Notes: generated by a model from the sequence alone, not told the origin. Positions 45,067-57,560 are shown, numbered from the stretch's first letter. The stretch: DNA of 64,000 bases from Orientallactaga sibirica (GCA_036365145.1 JAEOAD010000004.1:54186001-54250000); one strand, 5' to 3'. Program-made: numbers and translations.

Positions 45067-45984
45067 AAACAGAGTGGCCCTAAGTAATGGGGCCACAGTT
45101 TTTGGAAGCTAGTGTTTGGATCAGAGCACAGCATAGTTACTCTCTTAGAAGAATGCCATTTCTTACTTAAGGAAAACCACCTGCTCACTTTGACTTCACC
45201 TAGTAGAGAGAGAGTGGACAAGTTCTCTTGTGTTATTACTTGGGGTCATAATGAAGGTTTCAATTTCTTGACTTTCTGTCAACCCAATTGCCTCTCAAGT
45301 GGGATATTACCAAATACCCTTACACAGAGAGTTTGGGATTCAACATATGAGCTTTGAGGACACAATGCAATCTATAGCCAAGATATAAATTTGAAAGAAA
45401 CATAATTATTCTTATACTGAGATGGAATTTATTTTATGGTTAAGGAAACTAATGTTAACTTTCATGCCTAACAGGAAGTGATTATTTCCAAAGAGAATTG
45501 ATATGCTTTTACATTTACATGCATTCTCATAACAATTTTGAGGTTATTTCTAGGCAGAAGTGTAAGACAATATTTGTTATTGACGAGTAACTTTTAAATC
45601 CATGAATCTAAAGTACCTTTAGAAACTTAATGGAAGGTTATGAAAATAGGTTTTATATGGTTTGGTAGAAAAGTGTTTCATGTCAAAAAGAATTACATCA
45701 CAGTAAGCAACAGTAAAACATACATTTCTCCAGTTCTGTTTTGATAATAACAGTAACAACCCAGAAAAACAAAAAAATGGAAACATCCTATAAATTAATA
45801 CAAAGGCACAATTGTACCAGTTGGAAGGAACAAAAATGTGTGCTTGAATAGTAGAGGAAATAAGTGGGTAGTGTTGAATACTGTGTCTCATCAAATTAAC
45901 ATCAAGACATTATTTCTACCAAAGCAGTCATAGAGTGTGGAAAATGGCAAGTAAATATAATTATTCTTTCACTCATCCATTCTA
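45067..45984. other. Single-copy DNA, no feature recognised
   Basis: About 920 bp. No frame or repeat supportable. Confidence 0.5.
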
Positions 45985-46125
45985 ATTTAAAATGGTTTGC
46001 TGATATATTATCTATGACAAGCACTGTTTTGGGTTCTAGGGACAAGAAAGTGAACAAACATAAAATAAAACCTCTTCTATTATAAGGACCACATTACCAA
46101 TGTGATAGTTAATAAATGGGTAAGT
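45985..46125 (-). mobile_element. L2-type ancient LINE fragment
   Basis: 'tgacaagcactgttttgggttctagggac', then 'gaaagtgaacaaacataaaa' follows the pattern of L2 3' ends (antisense). Strongly diverged. Orientation from memory of the consensus. Confidence 0.5.
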
Positions 46126-46752
46126 TATAAAAGATTTTTCAGAGAATACAATATGCTTTGAAAGAAATATATTATACTTATATAGTAAAGAATGGTGTTG
46201 ATTCAAGTGAGATGTTTTATTTTGGTGGTAATAATTCTGCCAAAATCCAGATAATAATAATGAACTAAAGTGGTATTGGATATAATGTTCTCTTGGCCTC
46301 ATCTCTGAAACCCAGAACTATATTACCAACCATAACAAAAGGGACAGAACAATGGACCTGATCTGAAATGTTTTCTATCATTTACTTATTCATTTGTTAT
46401 TTTCTCACCTCACTGCAATATTATCTTTGTAAGATCAGAGATAATCCTGAATTTTTGACTAAGCCAAATCTAATCGCAAGAAACTTTAAGAGTGGAAACT
46501 GCAGAAGAATATGTCAGAGAGATGAGACATCACAAGGCACTCTCCTGAACTTCCTGACTTTGAAGCTGGAAGAAAAGCATCCAGAGTCAAAATCCCATAG
46601 CCTTAGAAGCTGAGAATAGTATCTCTCAGCCAGCAAGAAGGGAACTTCATTTCCACAAGTAAATTTTCTCAATACCCCAAATGATCAGAAATATCAATTT
46701 TCTTTAGTAACTTTGGGAAGGTGAACAGCCTGCTTACAGATGCAGATAATTT
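46126..46752. other. Single-copy DNA, no feature recognised
   Basis: About 630 bp. The 81-codon frame at 46368-46613 shows no recognisable domain. Confidence 0.5.
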
Positions 46753-46883
46753 TAAGGTCTTGATCTAGCTCACGCTGACCTAGAATTTACTATGTAGACT
46801 CAGGGTGGCCTTGAACTCATGGCAATCCTTCTATCTCTGCCTCCCCAGTGCTAGATTAAAGGCATGCACAATCATGCCTGGCT
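46753..46883 (-). mobile_element. B1 SINE
   Basis: Antisense, 5' end missing: 'aggtcttgatctagctcacg', 'cagggtggccttgaactcatgg', 'atgcacaatcatgcctggct'. Confidence 0.92.
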
Positions 46884-48389
46884 AGATAGTTTGATTTTAG
46901 TCAGGAGAGATTTCTTACATAGAGATGTGTAAAATAACATTTTGAGCCAGCAAATTTATGGCAATTTGTTTTAGAAAATCAATTCAACAGCTTTGCTAAC
47001 AAATAAAGTTAAATTCTAGGGAAGACCCAGGAAGAAGAAACAACAAATGTAGTAGAGTCACCAGATTAGCAATGGGTTTTACTGTTTTTGATGATCAGAA
47101 AAACAGAAACAAAAGTGTTTAGTATAAGCTGAAAAGTGATGAGGATAAGGGACTGATAAGAGGCAAAATCAATGAAATGGCTGAGGCAGGATTTAGGGCT
47201 TTATTGGCTCTGGTAGACAGCTTGCGCTTGTTGTCAATAAAGTTCAAAGACACTAAATGGCCTTAAAGTATGACAGCAATTATTACTCTACCTATTGAGT
47301 AGTAAATGGATTATAGAAGATGAGTAGTACCAAGGATAACCAGAAAGTAACACACTAGTTTATGTAGAAGGCAATAGTATACGAGAAATTGGCAATGCAT
47401 GTGAGTTTACTATATATTTGGAGTTGAGTTGGAATAAAGGAAGTCAGTAAAGGAAAAACACCAAGAATAACTCAAGGATTTACTTTGGGGAATTAGTAAG
47501 TTAGTAAAACTATTGCTTTATGCAAAGAAATGGGAAAAACAGAAATATCATTGATTAAAAATGACAGTCAGGAAGATGGAATCTCAAATATAAACTTAGC
47601 AAACATAATTTGAGAATATCTGGATTTCACATTTATGAGTCTTTCTATCCTTTTCTCTAGGATCTGAGTAAAACTTTAGAATATATCTGTAAGCATAAAT
47701 TTCATATAAGTCAAAGTTATCTTTATAGAAATCCCTGACAATTTGGTATCCAGAGCCCATTTTCAGCTCAGAAGCAGAGGGTAACATCTTTATTTAACAA
47801 TTTAACTAGTAACTTGGAATTTATCTTTAATAGATGTGTGGTATACTATTTGGGTTTGTTTTTCTTGGATTGACTTTAGACATCCTATTATGGAGGGAAA
47901 AAATGAAGCCTGAGTTACAAAGAACAAAAGGCAATGCAATGATTATTTGGATTGGAGAATATTTACCTTACAATCTCCAGCATTAAATTGAAAGATGATT
48001 AAGTGTAAAAAAATGAGGAAATATAATAAATAATTAAATGATTATTTCTATGTTAATATTTGGACAAGAAATTCATAGCAACTATTATTAATATAGTCAA
48101 AGAATTAAAGATAAGGCTAGACCAAGCAAAAAGCAACTCAGCATTTAAATAGCAAAATAGGAATTAGGGAGAGAAAAAAAATTCAAGAACTGCAAAATTA
48201 TAATGGCAAAAAAAAATGAAGAAACCTCTAGACAGAATAATATTTGGCAATAAAAAAATTGGTGAACTTTACAAGTAAACAAGGAAATTTACTTAAAACT
48301 AGGACCCTCACGAAAGATGGTTCTGTCTCTAGAATGATATCTGTGTTGACCTGCAGGCACATTTTCCCTCTTTAAACAATCAGAAATAG
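46884..48389. other. Single-copy DNA, no feature recognised
   Basis: About 1.5 kb, AT-rich, with A runs. No gene seen. Confidence 0.5.
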
Positions 48390-48745
48390 GTTTATGATGG
48401 GTTGAAACAGGTCTTCCATAAACTGCTATGTTTCCAGTGCTTTGTCTCCAGCTGGTGGTAATTTAAGAAGTGAAGCCTTGCTGGAGTTGGTATCTCATTG
48501 GGAGCCATCTTCTGTGTGATTTTATATCCCAACCATCCCCTTACCAGAGCTCAAATCATTCTCTTGTTGCTTTCTGAAGCTGATGGGGCAAGAAGTGATG
48601 CCCAGCCTCTGCTTTACCATCTTTATCCCTGCCATGGTGAAGCTTTCTGCTGGAGTCTGTAAGCCAAAACAAAATAAACTCTTGCCTCCCATCAGTTGCT
48701 CTTGGTGTTTTGTCCCAGTAATGTGAAGGTATAACTATGAGAGTT
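48390..48745 (+). mobile_element. ERVL-MaLR-like LTR, old
   Basis: Ends in the characteristic 'gtctgtaagccaaaac' plus AATAAA (48673-48678), followed by 'gttgctcttggtgttttgtcc' and 'gtaatgtgaaggtataac', the usual 3' third of rodent MaLR LTRs. The 5' boundary is approximate. No TSD established. Confidence 0.6.
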
Positions 48746-50060
48746 AAAAAAAAAATAAGAAAATCTACCATTTTTACTCTCCAGATATTGTCCATATGTT
48801 ATATAGAAAATAGAGATACAGTTAAAAAAAAAAAAAAACACTATCTTAGAATGAATAGTTGTAGTCCTTAAAACTTAAATCACAAATAACCACCTACTAG
48901 TCTCACCTTTGTGTGAGAAAGTTCCACAATCCATAAGTGTGGCCAAGAAGATCCTGGTCTTGCTCTTTTTCCAAGCTCCTAATTCTGTAGGAGCTTCAGC
49001 ATTTCTCATCCATACGTGCAGCTCTAAGTTTCTCACATTAAACTCCCAATGAGCATGGTAAGCTAGTGATGCCCTCCCTCTACCCAACCTCCGCACACAG
49101 GGTGTTACAGCAGGCTAGAAATACTGGTTTCTCAATGATCCTTGTCATAGGGTGGAGGTTCTATAGTGGCAGAGGCAAGCCAATGGAATAAGAAGCTCTT
49201 ACTTGCAACTGTTATTAGAAGACCACCATCCCTATACTCAGAGCAGAAATCTTGCCTAATAGTAGGAGCAAGCCCTAGGTACATATTAGTGCAAAGACTT
49301 CCCCATAGAAACAATTTATTTGAAACATTTGTAGGAAAATTGGAGCCTACGGTCACTGTTAAAAACAATGGGGATTAACTTGAAAATCAATTATAAGGAG
49401 GCTAAAGGCTCCCTAGAGTGTCACCTTTACATTAGCTAGTCCACCAGACCGCCAGAGAAAAGGAAGATTTAAGAAGAGCCCTGCTAGCGTAAGGAAAACA
49501 ACTCAATGATTGGCCTTAAAAACTGTCCCTCCAGAGTGGTCTGCATTTAATTGGATCTGACTGAGAAGCAGTGGATGCCTAAGGGCATTGTTGAAAGCAG
49601 TGTAGCAATCACCTGGCAATTAGTGGAGGCTAACAGCTGGCATATTGCCAATAAAAGCAGGGAGTCTAACAGAAAAATTAAGGAAAGAGATAGTAAAAGA
49701 GGCTTCTAAAATGGCTGTCATCTCAGATGTCTTCAAAATTAAAAAACTTCATTTTCTCCTGTGTTTTTAAGACATTAAAAACAAATGCAATTTGTTTGAA
49801 AAAGCACAAAGGAAGAGATGGAGAACAAAGTGACATCAGGTAAGAACATGAATCTTAAGAACAATTGTAAGAATTAGAGATATTAAATGGCAAAATAAAC
49901 TGTACAGACCTTTTATTTATAGATATGGTATCCTATTTATCTCTCTTAAAGATTCAAAACCATATAATGCATAATAATTAATTATCAAAGTTGTGGTATA
50001 TGTGCATGCAGTTTTGAAGGAGAATAACAGAAAGCTAAACTTTTTAAGGAAGTTCCAGTT
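48746..50060. other. Single-copy DNA, no feature recognised
   Basis: About 1.3 kb with A runs near 48746 and 48823. No supported feature. Confidence 0.5.
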
Positions 50061-50073
50061 AAAAATTGAGGCC

Positions 50074-50613
50074 CACATCCCATCTATCTAGTACTGACTT
50101 CTCTCTGAGTTGGAGAATTTGCTTCTCTTTTTCAGATGGACCCAAACCTGAGGGGAGGATCAGCCTATTGCACCTCACCAGGGCCCCAGCTGAAACCATA
50201 GAGTAACAAGGGAAATGGGCAAGAGTACAGCTTTCTTGGTGAACTGGACACCAGCACAAGGCTGAAGGAGATAGACATAGAGAACACTCAACTCTTACTA
50301 AACCAGATATCAAGAGACACAGAGGCTCCCAAGACCTCATCACTGAAGTAGAACTAAAATGAACTCAACACAGCTCGGGAAATTTGTGGAAGAGGGGGCG
50401 GAAAGATTGTTAGAGCCACAAGTTGGATCATTAAGCACAGAAACATTGTCTCTTCCCCATAACTGATGGTACCCCCACAATGAATGACCCACATTCCCCA
50501 ATGAAGAGGGTCCCTTTGGAGGAGGGAGGGTAGGGAGGAGGCTATGGAAGGCACCAACATGAATGTATTCACATTATGAGCATAACTAATAAAATAAATA
50601 ATAAAGTAAAAAA
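50074..50613 (+). mobile_element. L1 3' end with 13-bp TSD
   Basis: 540 bp of L1 3'UTR only (the last third, comparable with 22740-23265), ending in 'ataactaataaaataaata' and an A tail. Flanked by aaaaattgaggcc at 50061-50073 and 50614-50626. A severely 5'-truncated, recent insertion. Confidence 0.95.
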
Positions 50614-50690
50614 AAAAATTGAGGCCTAGAGAGAAGGAGAAGATGCCACCCCACATGCCATCTCACTCTGGCACAAAAATGGAACTCTTG

Positions 50691-50840
50691 GGCTGGAGGA
50701 ATGGCTTAGCGGTTAAGGCATCTGCCTGCAAAGGCAAAGGACCCCGGTGCTATTCCCCAGGACCCACGTTAGCCAGATGCACAAGGGGGCACACACGTCT
50801 GGAGTTCATTTGCAGTGGCTGGAGGCCCTGGCATGCCCAT

Positions 50841-50878
<38 letters not shown>

Positions 50879-50922
50879 CCTCTTTCTCTGTCAAATAAAT
50901 TAATAGAAATAAAATATTTTTA
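50691..50922 (+). mobile_element. B2-superfamily (DIP-like) SINE with 16-17-bp TSD
   Basis: Sense full-length copy: 'ggctggaggaatggcttagc', 'agcggttaaggcatctgcc' (A-box region), core, CT-rich tract and 'caaataaattaatagaaata' tail. Flanked by aaaaatggaactcttg at 50675-50690 and again from 50923. One of the youngest SINE copies in the window. Confidence 0.96.
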
Positions 50923-50944
50923 AAAAATGGAACTCTTGGTAGGA

Positions 50945-51850
50945 ATGCAACTGGCGTCTATTTGAGACTGATTTATAGTGCCCCCTGCTGCCCACAGTCT
51001 AGCCTTCTACCCTAGGATCCACACTCCACATCTGAAAACCAATCTGGCCTTTCCCTTGCATACCTGGATCTGCCAAAAGACTACACATTTTCAATCAACT
51101 TAAAGACTATTCCAGCTCCCCTTTGCTCTCTCTGGGTTAGCTCTCACCCCTACTTGGATCCACTTGAGTGGCTTCCCCTCTCACCCAGCCTGGCTGGGGG
51201 TGCGGAGCAGAATACTGTTTCTTGGTCTTTATGGTTTTTGTGCTTGTTCTGCATTAGAGTTAGGGGTAACCATGCACTTTAATCACATGCATGATTTTCT
51301 GCTGGTCTCTGCATCTACCACATACATGTTTCCTCAGAGTCTACATCTACCACATGTGTGCTTTCTCTAACTCTGGGCCTGTTTTCTGTGTAATTACTCT
51401 AAACTGGTGGTAACCATGGGTATAACACTCTTTACTACTCATTTCTCATCTGAATATTTTCTCTCTGCTATTTGTCCTTAAGTCACCACCAAATGCCCTT
51501 TTAATGTTTTTCCATGGGGAAACTCAGAGTGGATGCTATGTGTGCTCCTTCTCAATTTTCCTACAAAAACTCCTAGATTCTATCCTCCATATGCTTGTGG
51601 CTCTACTCCAGTCTTTCTCTAAATTCCTCAATTTCTCTTAAATGAATCTCACAGACTATACTGTGTTTTCCACAGGAATGCATGTTTTCTGCTTCTCTCG
51701 TGCTTTTGACTCTGCTCTACCCTTGTTCAAATGTTAATTTCCCTTAAATAAACCCCACAAATTGTGACTTCTGCCTAAATAAACTTAATAATTGATAACT
51801 TATCCTTCTAGAGTTCATTTTTATTAATTCTTTCTTAAAAGTAGAACAGG
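50945..51850 (+). other. Unassigned block with LTR-like features
   Basis: About 900 bp, less AT-rich than its surroundings. It has a near-duplicate pair ('catctaccacatacatg' / 'catctaccacatgtgtg' at 51311-51362) and a 'cccttaaataaaccccacaaattgtgac' 3' part with AATAAA near 51748. An old LTR is possible but neither ends nor a TSD were found. Confidence 0.25.
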
Positions 51851-52227
51851 ACCCAAAATTGGGGTTTATAAACTTGGGGACACCATCTTCAATCCCAAAA
51901 TCCTGCACCAATATGAATGAAAATAACAGTACAAAATAAAAGTACAAATAGAGCTATATAGGAATAATATTTCTATAGATTCCATTTCTATCATTTACTA
52001 AAAATTTGTGAAATTAAGTTGTATATGACAAGTGTTTGAAACAGAGTGAAAAAAATAATTAAAAGAATTAACATGTTACATCAGAAAAGATTTGCTGAAT
52101 GAAAATACCAACAATAAAGAAAAAAAAAACATAATGGAAACACAAAATAGAAGTCCAGTGAAAAATATAAGTCCAAATATGTGAATAATAATTTTAAATG
52201 TGAAACAATTAAGCAAGCCATTATTTT
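51851..52227. other. Single-copy DNA, no feature recognised
   Basis: AT-rich spacer before the B1. Confidence 0.5.
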
Positions 52228-52234
52228 TAGGACT

Positions 52235-52236
<2 letters not shown>

Positions 52237-52269
<33 letters not shown>

Positions 52270-52414
52270 CTGGTTTTTCAAGGTAGGGTTCCACTCTAGC
52301 CCAGGCTGACCTGGAATTCACTATGTAGTCTCAGGGTGGCCTTGAACTCAAGGCAATCCTCCTACCTCTGCCTCCCGAGTGCTGGGATTAAAGGCGTGCG
52401 CCACCACGCCCAGC
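52237..52414 (-). mobile_element. B1 SINE with 9-bp TSD and long A tail
   Basis: Antisense: about 33 T (52237-52269), 'ttttcaaggtagggttccac', 'gctgggattaaaggcgtgcg', 'ccaccacgcccagc'. Flanked by taggactaa at 52228-52236 and 52415-52423. Intact length and long tail indicate a young insertion. Confidence 0.96.
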
Positions 52415-52423
52415 TAGGACTAA

Positions 52424-53345
52424 ATTTTTTATAAAGTGTTCCAAAATATAATATCTTCAAAAAAATAAACTTTCACATCAATGATACAAATGTGTAAAAA
52501 CATCAAAGGATATAAAAAAGTTTTATCATACAAATGGCAACCATAAGATAGATTGATTCTGTACTAATATCAGACATATCAACTTTAAAACAAAGAATGT
52601 TTCTAAGGAGTCTAAAGATAGCAAAAATATTAGCAATATATAACAATTATAAACATGCATGCTCAACAAAATTGAGCCCAAAAATTCAGAAAGGAAAAGT
52701 CAACTGAATTGAATGGATAAATTTGATAATAGAATTCAGACATGTTAGTATTATACTTTCATCAATAAGCATAAGATAAATATGAAAATAGAATATCAAT
52801 ATATGGCAAATATTGCTCATTATTTACAATGTTTGCAATACTAATATTTAATTATAAGAAAAATTAATAATAGAATTTGTTTTTAATTAATTTGTTTAGG
52901 TTTTTGAAGTTAATAAGGTCTTAATATAGTTTTTCATTTATTTTAAAACAAATGTTTCTCCATTCCTATCATCCATGGCAGATTTGGATTCAAAGCAATG
53001 AAGCCCAGACCTGGACTCCAGGTGAAGAATCTAAAAGTTAAAAGCCCATGGAAATGAACAGTCACTGTGATACTGTGGTTTCCTCTACACACAAAGTTAG
53101 CTTCATGGTGAAAACACATGCTCCTGTACATAAATGAGGGAAAAGATTTTCTGTCTAAATACAGACTTGCATTTCTTTCTAAATGATATTTAATTTTGCA
53201 AAATTCTGTTACCTAGAAAGGACAAAGAACTACAGTTTTCTCCTTGAGATAATAAAGCCATTTACTGTCAACTGAATACATTGGTTGCAGAACAAAAATA
53301 TCCATTATAATTTGTGTGGCCAATGACTAGAATACTTATTATATT
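52424..53345. other. Single-copy DNA, no feature recognised
   Basis: About 920 bp. The 52940-53160 stretch is less AT-rich than its flanks, without a coding frame of note. Confidence 0.5.
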
Positions 53346-53500
53346 ACATTAATTCATTTGTTAAATATTTGTGTGCGTCAAACACCAGAGTAGATTAAAT
53401 GCACTGGGGTAGAACTGCCAATTAAAATCATAAATATCCTTTGTCAAACAGAGTGTCAAGTATTGTGACAGAAATAAATATTAATTGAATACTTATTCAG
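53346..53500 (-). mobile_element. L2-type ancient LINE fragment
   Basis: 'attcatttgttaaatatttgtgtgcg' then 'gcactggggtagaactgcc' follows the antisense L2 3'-end pattern (ATTCATTCAACAAATATTTATTGAG type). Diverged; moderate support. Confidence 0.5.
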
Positions 53501-54067
53501 ATAATAATTGGATTGACTAAGCATGATGGTATGATTAGAGCCTATGTAGGGAGAATTCGCTTCATCTTAGAAGATAGGCCAGTCTCTTTACAAAGAAAAA
53601 ATAGTTATTTTACTGAGATGTGAACTATAAAAAAAGTGAATTTGAAAAGGAAGTAAAAACTATGAAGTAAATTCTCATATGAATGTCCCATAGTTGGCAG
53701 ATTATGGAACTTCAAACTTTCCCATATTGTATTTTTTTCTTTTTTCTCTTAGTCTACCTACATGTGTATAAGCATCAAGGAGTCACTAATAACCATTAGC
53801 TTAGCATTTTCCCTGTTTACTATTGCTCTCATTTGCTAGGGTAGCTTGCTTACCTGAAAGTAGCCATAACAGCTTATTCATGAACATGCTTACCATTCTC
53901 AACTGTGCCATGTACAGACTGGTGTAAGTACTTTTGTAGTTTTAAAGGTCATGAATTTTTGCCTGTTTTTCTTACATATTATTTTCCAAGAAGAATTAAT
54001 CTTTTAAACATTTCACATGTGACCATTACTGATATGTTCTATGGCAGTGCTTTTTACTTATTTTATT
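53501..54067. other. Single-copy DNA, no feature recognised
   Basis: About 570 bp without supported features. Confidence 0.5.
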
Positions 54068-54345
54068 TATTTTTTACCATTCTTTTCTTTATTAGTTATG
54101 TACATACTCACTGTGTAAACAGCACATGTTGGTACCATCCTTACACTCATCCCTGTCCTCCCTCAGAAGGAACCCTCCTTGTTGGGGATGCCAGTTTTCC
54201 ACATGGGGAATGTGGCTTGTACATGGTGGGGGTAGCCATTAATTATGGGGAAGAGGCAATGTCTCTGTGGCTAATGTCCCAACTCGGGGCTCTAAGCATC
54301 TTTCAGCTCCCTCTTCTGTGAATTTCCTTGACTATGTCAGGGTTT
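54068..54345 (-). mobile_element. L1 3' end, short
   Basis: About 280 bp of the L1 3'UTR end in antisense ('attagttatgtacatac', 'cctgtcctccctcagaaggaac', 'atgtctctgtgg', 'cctcttctgtgaatttcc'), matching 955-1200 and 14648-14880. It includes a duplicated-looking GGGGA(T/A)TG stretch at 54182-54212. Confidence 0.85.
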
Positions 54346-55465
54346 TTAGAGGATTTAGATAAATTTAAATGATTTAGTCAGGCTTTTTCATATGTTAATA
54401 TGTGCACTTATGATTATGCCATTGTCCATATAGCCAGCACATTAATTTAAATTTTCTATATGAACATCTACATATCAAGAACCTAGTCTTTAATGATTAA
54501 TTCAGGACTGTTTTCAAATCCCTCCCCATGCCTATTTTATACCAAAATGTGAGAACTTGCATACCAACAGTTTGTGTCTCCTCACTGCCACCTGGTGGTA
54601 AATGTATAGAAAAGGAGACAAAGATGGTTGAAAGGTGAATTACAACTGCACAAGGATCACATGTTTTGAGTTTTTTTTTTTTTTCCATCGACCTGTAGCA
54701 CATTTTCCATAACTAAGTTTGACCTCTTTCAATGAGTTGTGTGCAAAGCTCTAGAAAAGCAAGGGTTGGTTTGTGTTATTAGATATATCATAATTTAGAA
54801 GGGTGCTAAGTGGCATTTTACAGAAATGAAATAATATACTCTTAAAGAAAATAAAAATACCGAGTATTATATTGTCACTTGCTATTTGAACGTTAGTATT
54901 TATTTTGTTTTTAGTGGCCAAATCATGGAGCCAGTGTTGACTTGTTGTCTACTTTCTATATTCTCAGGTTTTCTCATTTAAGGCTTCTGGCACATGTGAC
55001 AGTTGTTGGGAGGAGGGCAATATGATATGTATGTCTTATTTGAGTTATTTTTATATACTATGGAATATTTTTATGCTAGAACTGAGTCAGTATGTGTACA
55101 TAATCAGTATCTGGTTCTCAAAAATTGTCTTGTCATCTCTGTCACAGCCTCTAAGGCTCAGGGGACACTGCCAAAGAGGTGTTGGGAAAAGTGCAAGAGC
55201 CAAAAATGGGAAGGAGTGCTTTGGAATTCTGTCTTCCCAGTATGAAGTGGCCATGGCATTCATGACCTCAAAGTGGCTGCTATTAACTATACAAAGCCTG
55301 CACAGTATAGGCCCATCAACACATCATCATGGATGATAGAGGAAGAAAAAAGATCACTTCAAAAGAGAAGAGGGACTACTTGTAAAGACGAAAATGTTCT
55401 GTGAAGGAGGAATGAGGACAAAAGAAAGTTATGTGAGAGGATTATGATCAAGATGTTAAAATGCA
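54346..55465. other. Single-copy DNA, no feature recognised
   Basis: About 1.1 kb. T run at 54670-54684. The 104-codon frame at 55022-55336 has no recognisable domain. Confidence 0.5.
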
Positions 55466-55511
55466 TGGAACTGGACAGATGGCTAAGCATTTAAAGGCAC
55501 TTGCTTACAAA
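55466..55511 (+). mobile_element. 46-bp fragment of a B2-superfamily SINE (5' end only)
   Basis: 'aactggacagatggctaagc' and 'aaaggcacttgcttacaaaa' are the first 46 bp of the SINE, cut before the B-box region. SINEs normally lose 5' ends, not 3' ends, so the loss of the 3' part suggests a deletion or premature termination. Confidence 0.8.
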
Positions 55512-55621
55512 ATGCATAATGTACATGTATGAAAATTGTCAGTGATAAAAAGGGGTAGGAAATGAGTCATTATCCATATTATGTGAGTAAATAAATCAAA
55601 ACCTAAATTGACACATGAGAA

Positions 55622-55682
55622 GACATCTGCAAATAAGGCTAATTTAACTTCTTCCTTTCCAATTTGTATCCCTTTTAATCTT
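55622..55682 (-). pseudogene. Isolated 60-bp fragment of L1 ORF2 (catalytic-loop region)
   Basis: 'catctgcaaataaggctaat' and 'ttaacttcttcctttccaatttg' match 17750-17805 almost exactly. On the minus strand it reads [16 protein letters not shown], ending within the FADD catalytic motif. Flanking sequence on both sides is unrelated to L1, and no A tail or TSD is visible. Confidence 0.85.
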
Positions 55683-57557
55683 GTTCTAAAGCCAGAGTGC
55701 TTTTTTTTTTCCCCCACTGTCACAACAAACACAAAGGCAACTAGTTCTTTGCTTCTTGAATGTCCACTAAAACCCCACACCCTTGAGGGAAATTGGTGTT
55801 CTTCTCAGAAAAGGATTTCATGGTAGTGTAACAGAGTGAAGGAACACTGTATTTGGATTTAGTAGGTGTATGACATAGCATAAGCTAAAAAGCAGCATTA
55901 CAACACATTCCTCGTCAGTTTAATAAGAAGATTAGAGTTAATTCCTAGTAGGCATTTAAAAATAGCCCTTATCATTACTGAAGAGAGATCTCCTGTAAAA
56001 AATGGAAGCGATCATGGCTCACCTTCACTATCCTCCCAGATGGGATTCCTGATCGAGAACTGCCCTGTTACTATTGCCTTGTGAGGTACCTAGCATGATA
56101 ACTAATGGAGGAGAATGTGGCTTTGTAATTAATATCTCAAACCCAATTCAAATATCTAGAACTAATTAGGTTACTTCCAACCAGCCGGTATGTAAGGGGC
56201 TATTTTATTCCTAGCACTCTGCAAGAGAGATTTAAGTAAACAAACAAGCCAATAAAACTCACAACAACACCCAAATGAATATGTAAGCTAAAAGGGAGAA
56301 AAGAAACTGCACAGTGTGACAAATGAAAACCCAACCATATATGATCATTACTGGAAGTAGAGAATGTATATACACATTTGTGTGTTCACATCTTTGTTTG
56401 TGTGCTTCAATAGTAACAATTTTATGTACCAACATGTCTCTTATAGACAAATAAAAAGAGTAGGTTTTTTTCACAGGATTAAGATGAAAGGACATGGATA
56501 CTTGCCAAGAGAGTCTACCCAATTTAGTATCTCAAAAAAGAATGTGAAAGCAGACAGTAACAGGCCTAGGGAAAAAGACAGATCATCACCGAAAATCATT
56601 CTGGTGTGCTGAGGCCAACATGTCCTCAAGCTAGTAATTTCTTATACTAAAAACATGGATAGAAAAGACAGCTATAGTGATTGCTAACATTTTAGTGGAA
56701 CAGTTTCATGGTAAAACAGAAACATATACACAGAGATCTAAGGGAATCTGATGAAAGAAATAAAAGTATTTTCAAAGGTCTATAGTTAATATACTAAATA
56801 TAAAATTCATATTTCTATGAAAATGCTAAAAAGGTATAAATTTGGTTCAGAATATTTATAGCTCTCATAAAAAGATAAAACTGTCTTAAATCAAATATGT
56901 AACATCAAACTAAAAAATAATATTGGAGTTAATTGTTTTCTTTGTAAAATACATCACTTCTTTACACAGAAAGTTCCACTAGTGCACTTAATTCACAATT
57001 TAATTTTTTCAAAAGATGATAATTATCAATCATCTGAGCTTAAAGACCATAGAGAATATTCTGATAGTCTCAGGCATGAGGCAAAATAAAATACAGCTGC
57101 ACAGTCAGATTGTAATCTTAGGTATCACAGAGATACAAGTGTTATAATAGATGGTCTACAAGTTAGGCAAGGAAAAAAGACTATAATAGGCAAGTTAGGC
57201 AAGGAAAGAGACTATAATACATCTAAGGGCTGATAGAAAAATGAAAAAAAAATGAAAAGATCCGGGATTTAGGCACCTGAGTCATCAGATATGAATTGTT
57301 GGAGTATGATTCTTCTCTGATACCATAATAAAGAGACAGGAATACTCAGTTCTCACTCAAAATTGATCTTTGGAGAAAAATAAACCACCAGAAGATTAAA
57401 TAGCAGCCTCCACGGTATAGTTATACGGTACAAAACACTCAGGGAGGAAGTGAACAAACCTGGGACAGTAAAGGTACTAAACTGGAAGTCCCCAGAAGTA
57501 CACAGAAATGACAGGATGTGGTCTGGCTTTACTGAGCAGCATATATTTTTAAGGAAA

Positions 57558-57560
<3 letters not shown>
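55683..57560. other. Single-copy DNA, no feature recognised
   Basis: About 1.9 kb. Includes a 32-bp direct duplication ('caagttaggcaaggaaa' at 57159 and 57191). No genes or assignable repeats. Confidence 0.5.

Noticed and set aside
44861..45221. Pro/Ser-rich and Arg/Glu/Gly-rich frames
   Set aside because: Translation of CCCT, CT and GT repeats in a SINE tail.
50945..51850. Endogenous retrovirus LTR
   Set aside because: It has a polyadenylation-like motif and a pyrimidine-rich 3' part, but no TG...CA ends, TSD, primer-binding site or retroviral coding sequence could be identified. Kept only as a weak, unassigned block.
55022..55336. 104-codon frame as a gene
   Set aside because: It overlaps another frame of similar length, has no domain, and its composition does not differ from the surrounding AT-rich DNA.
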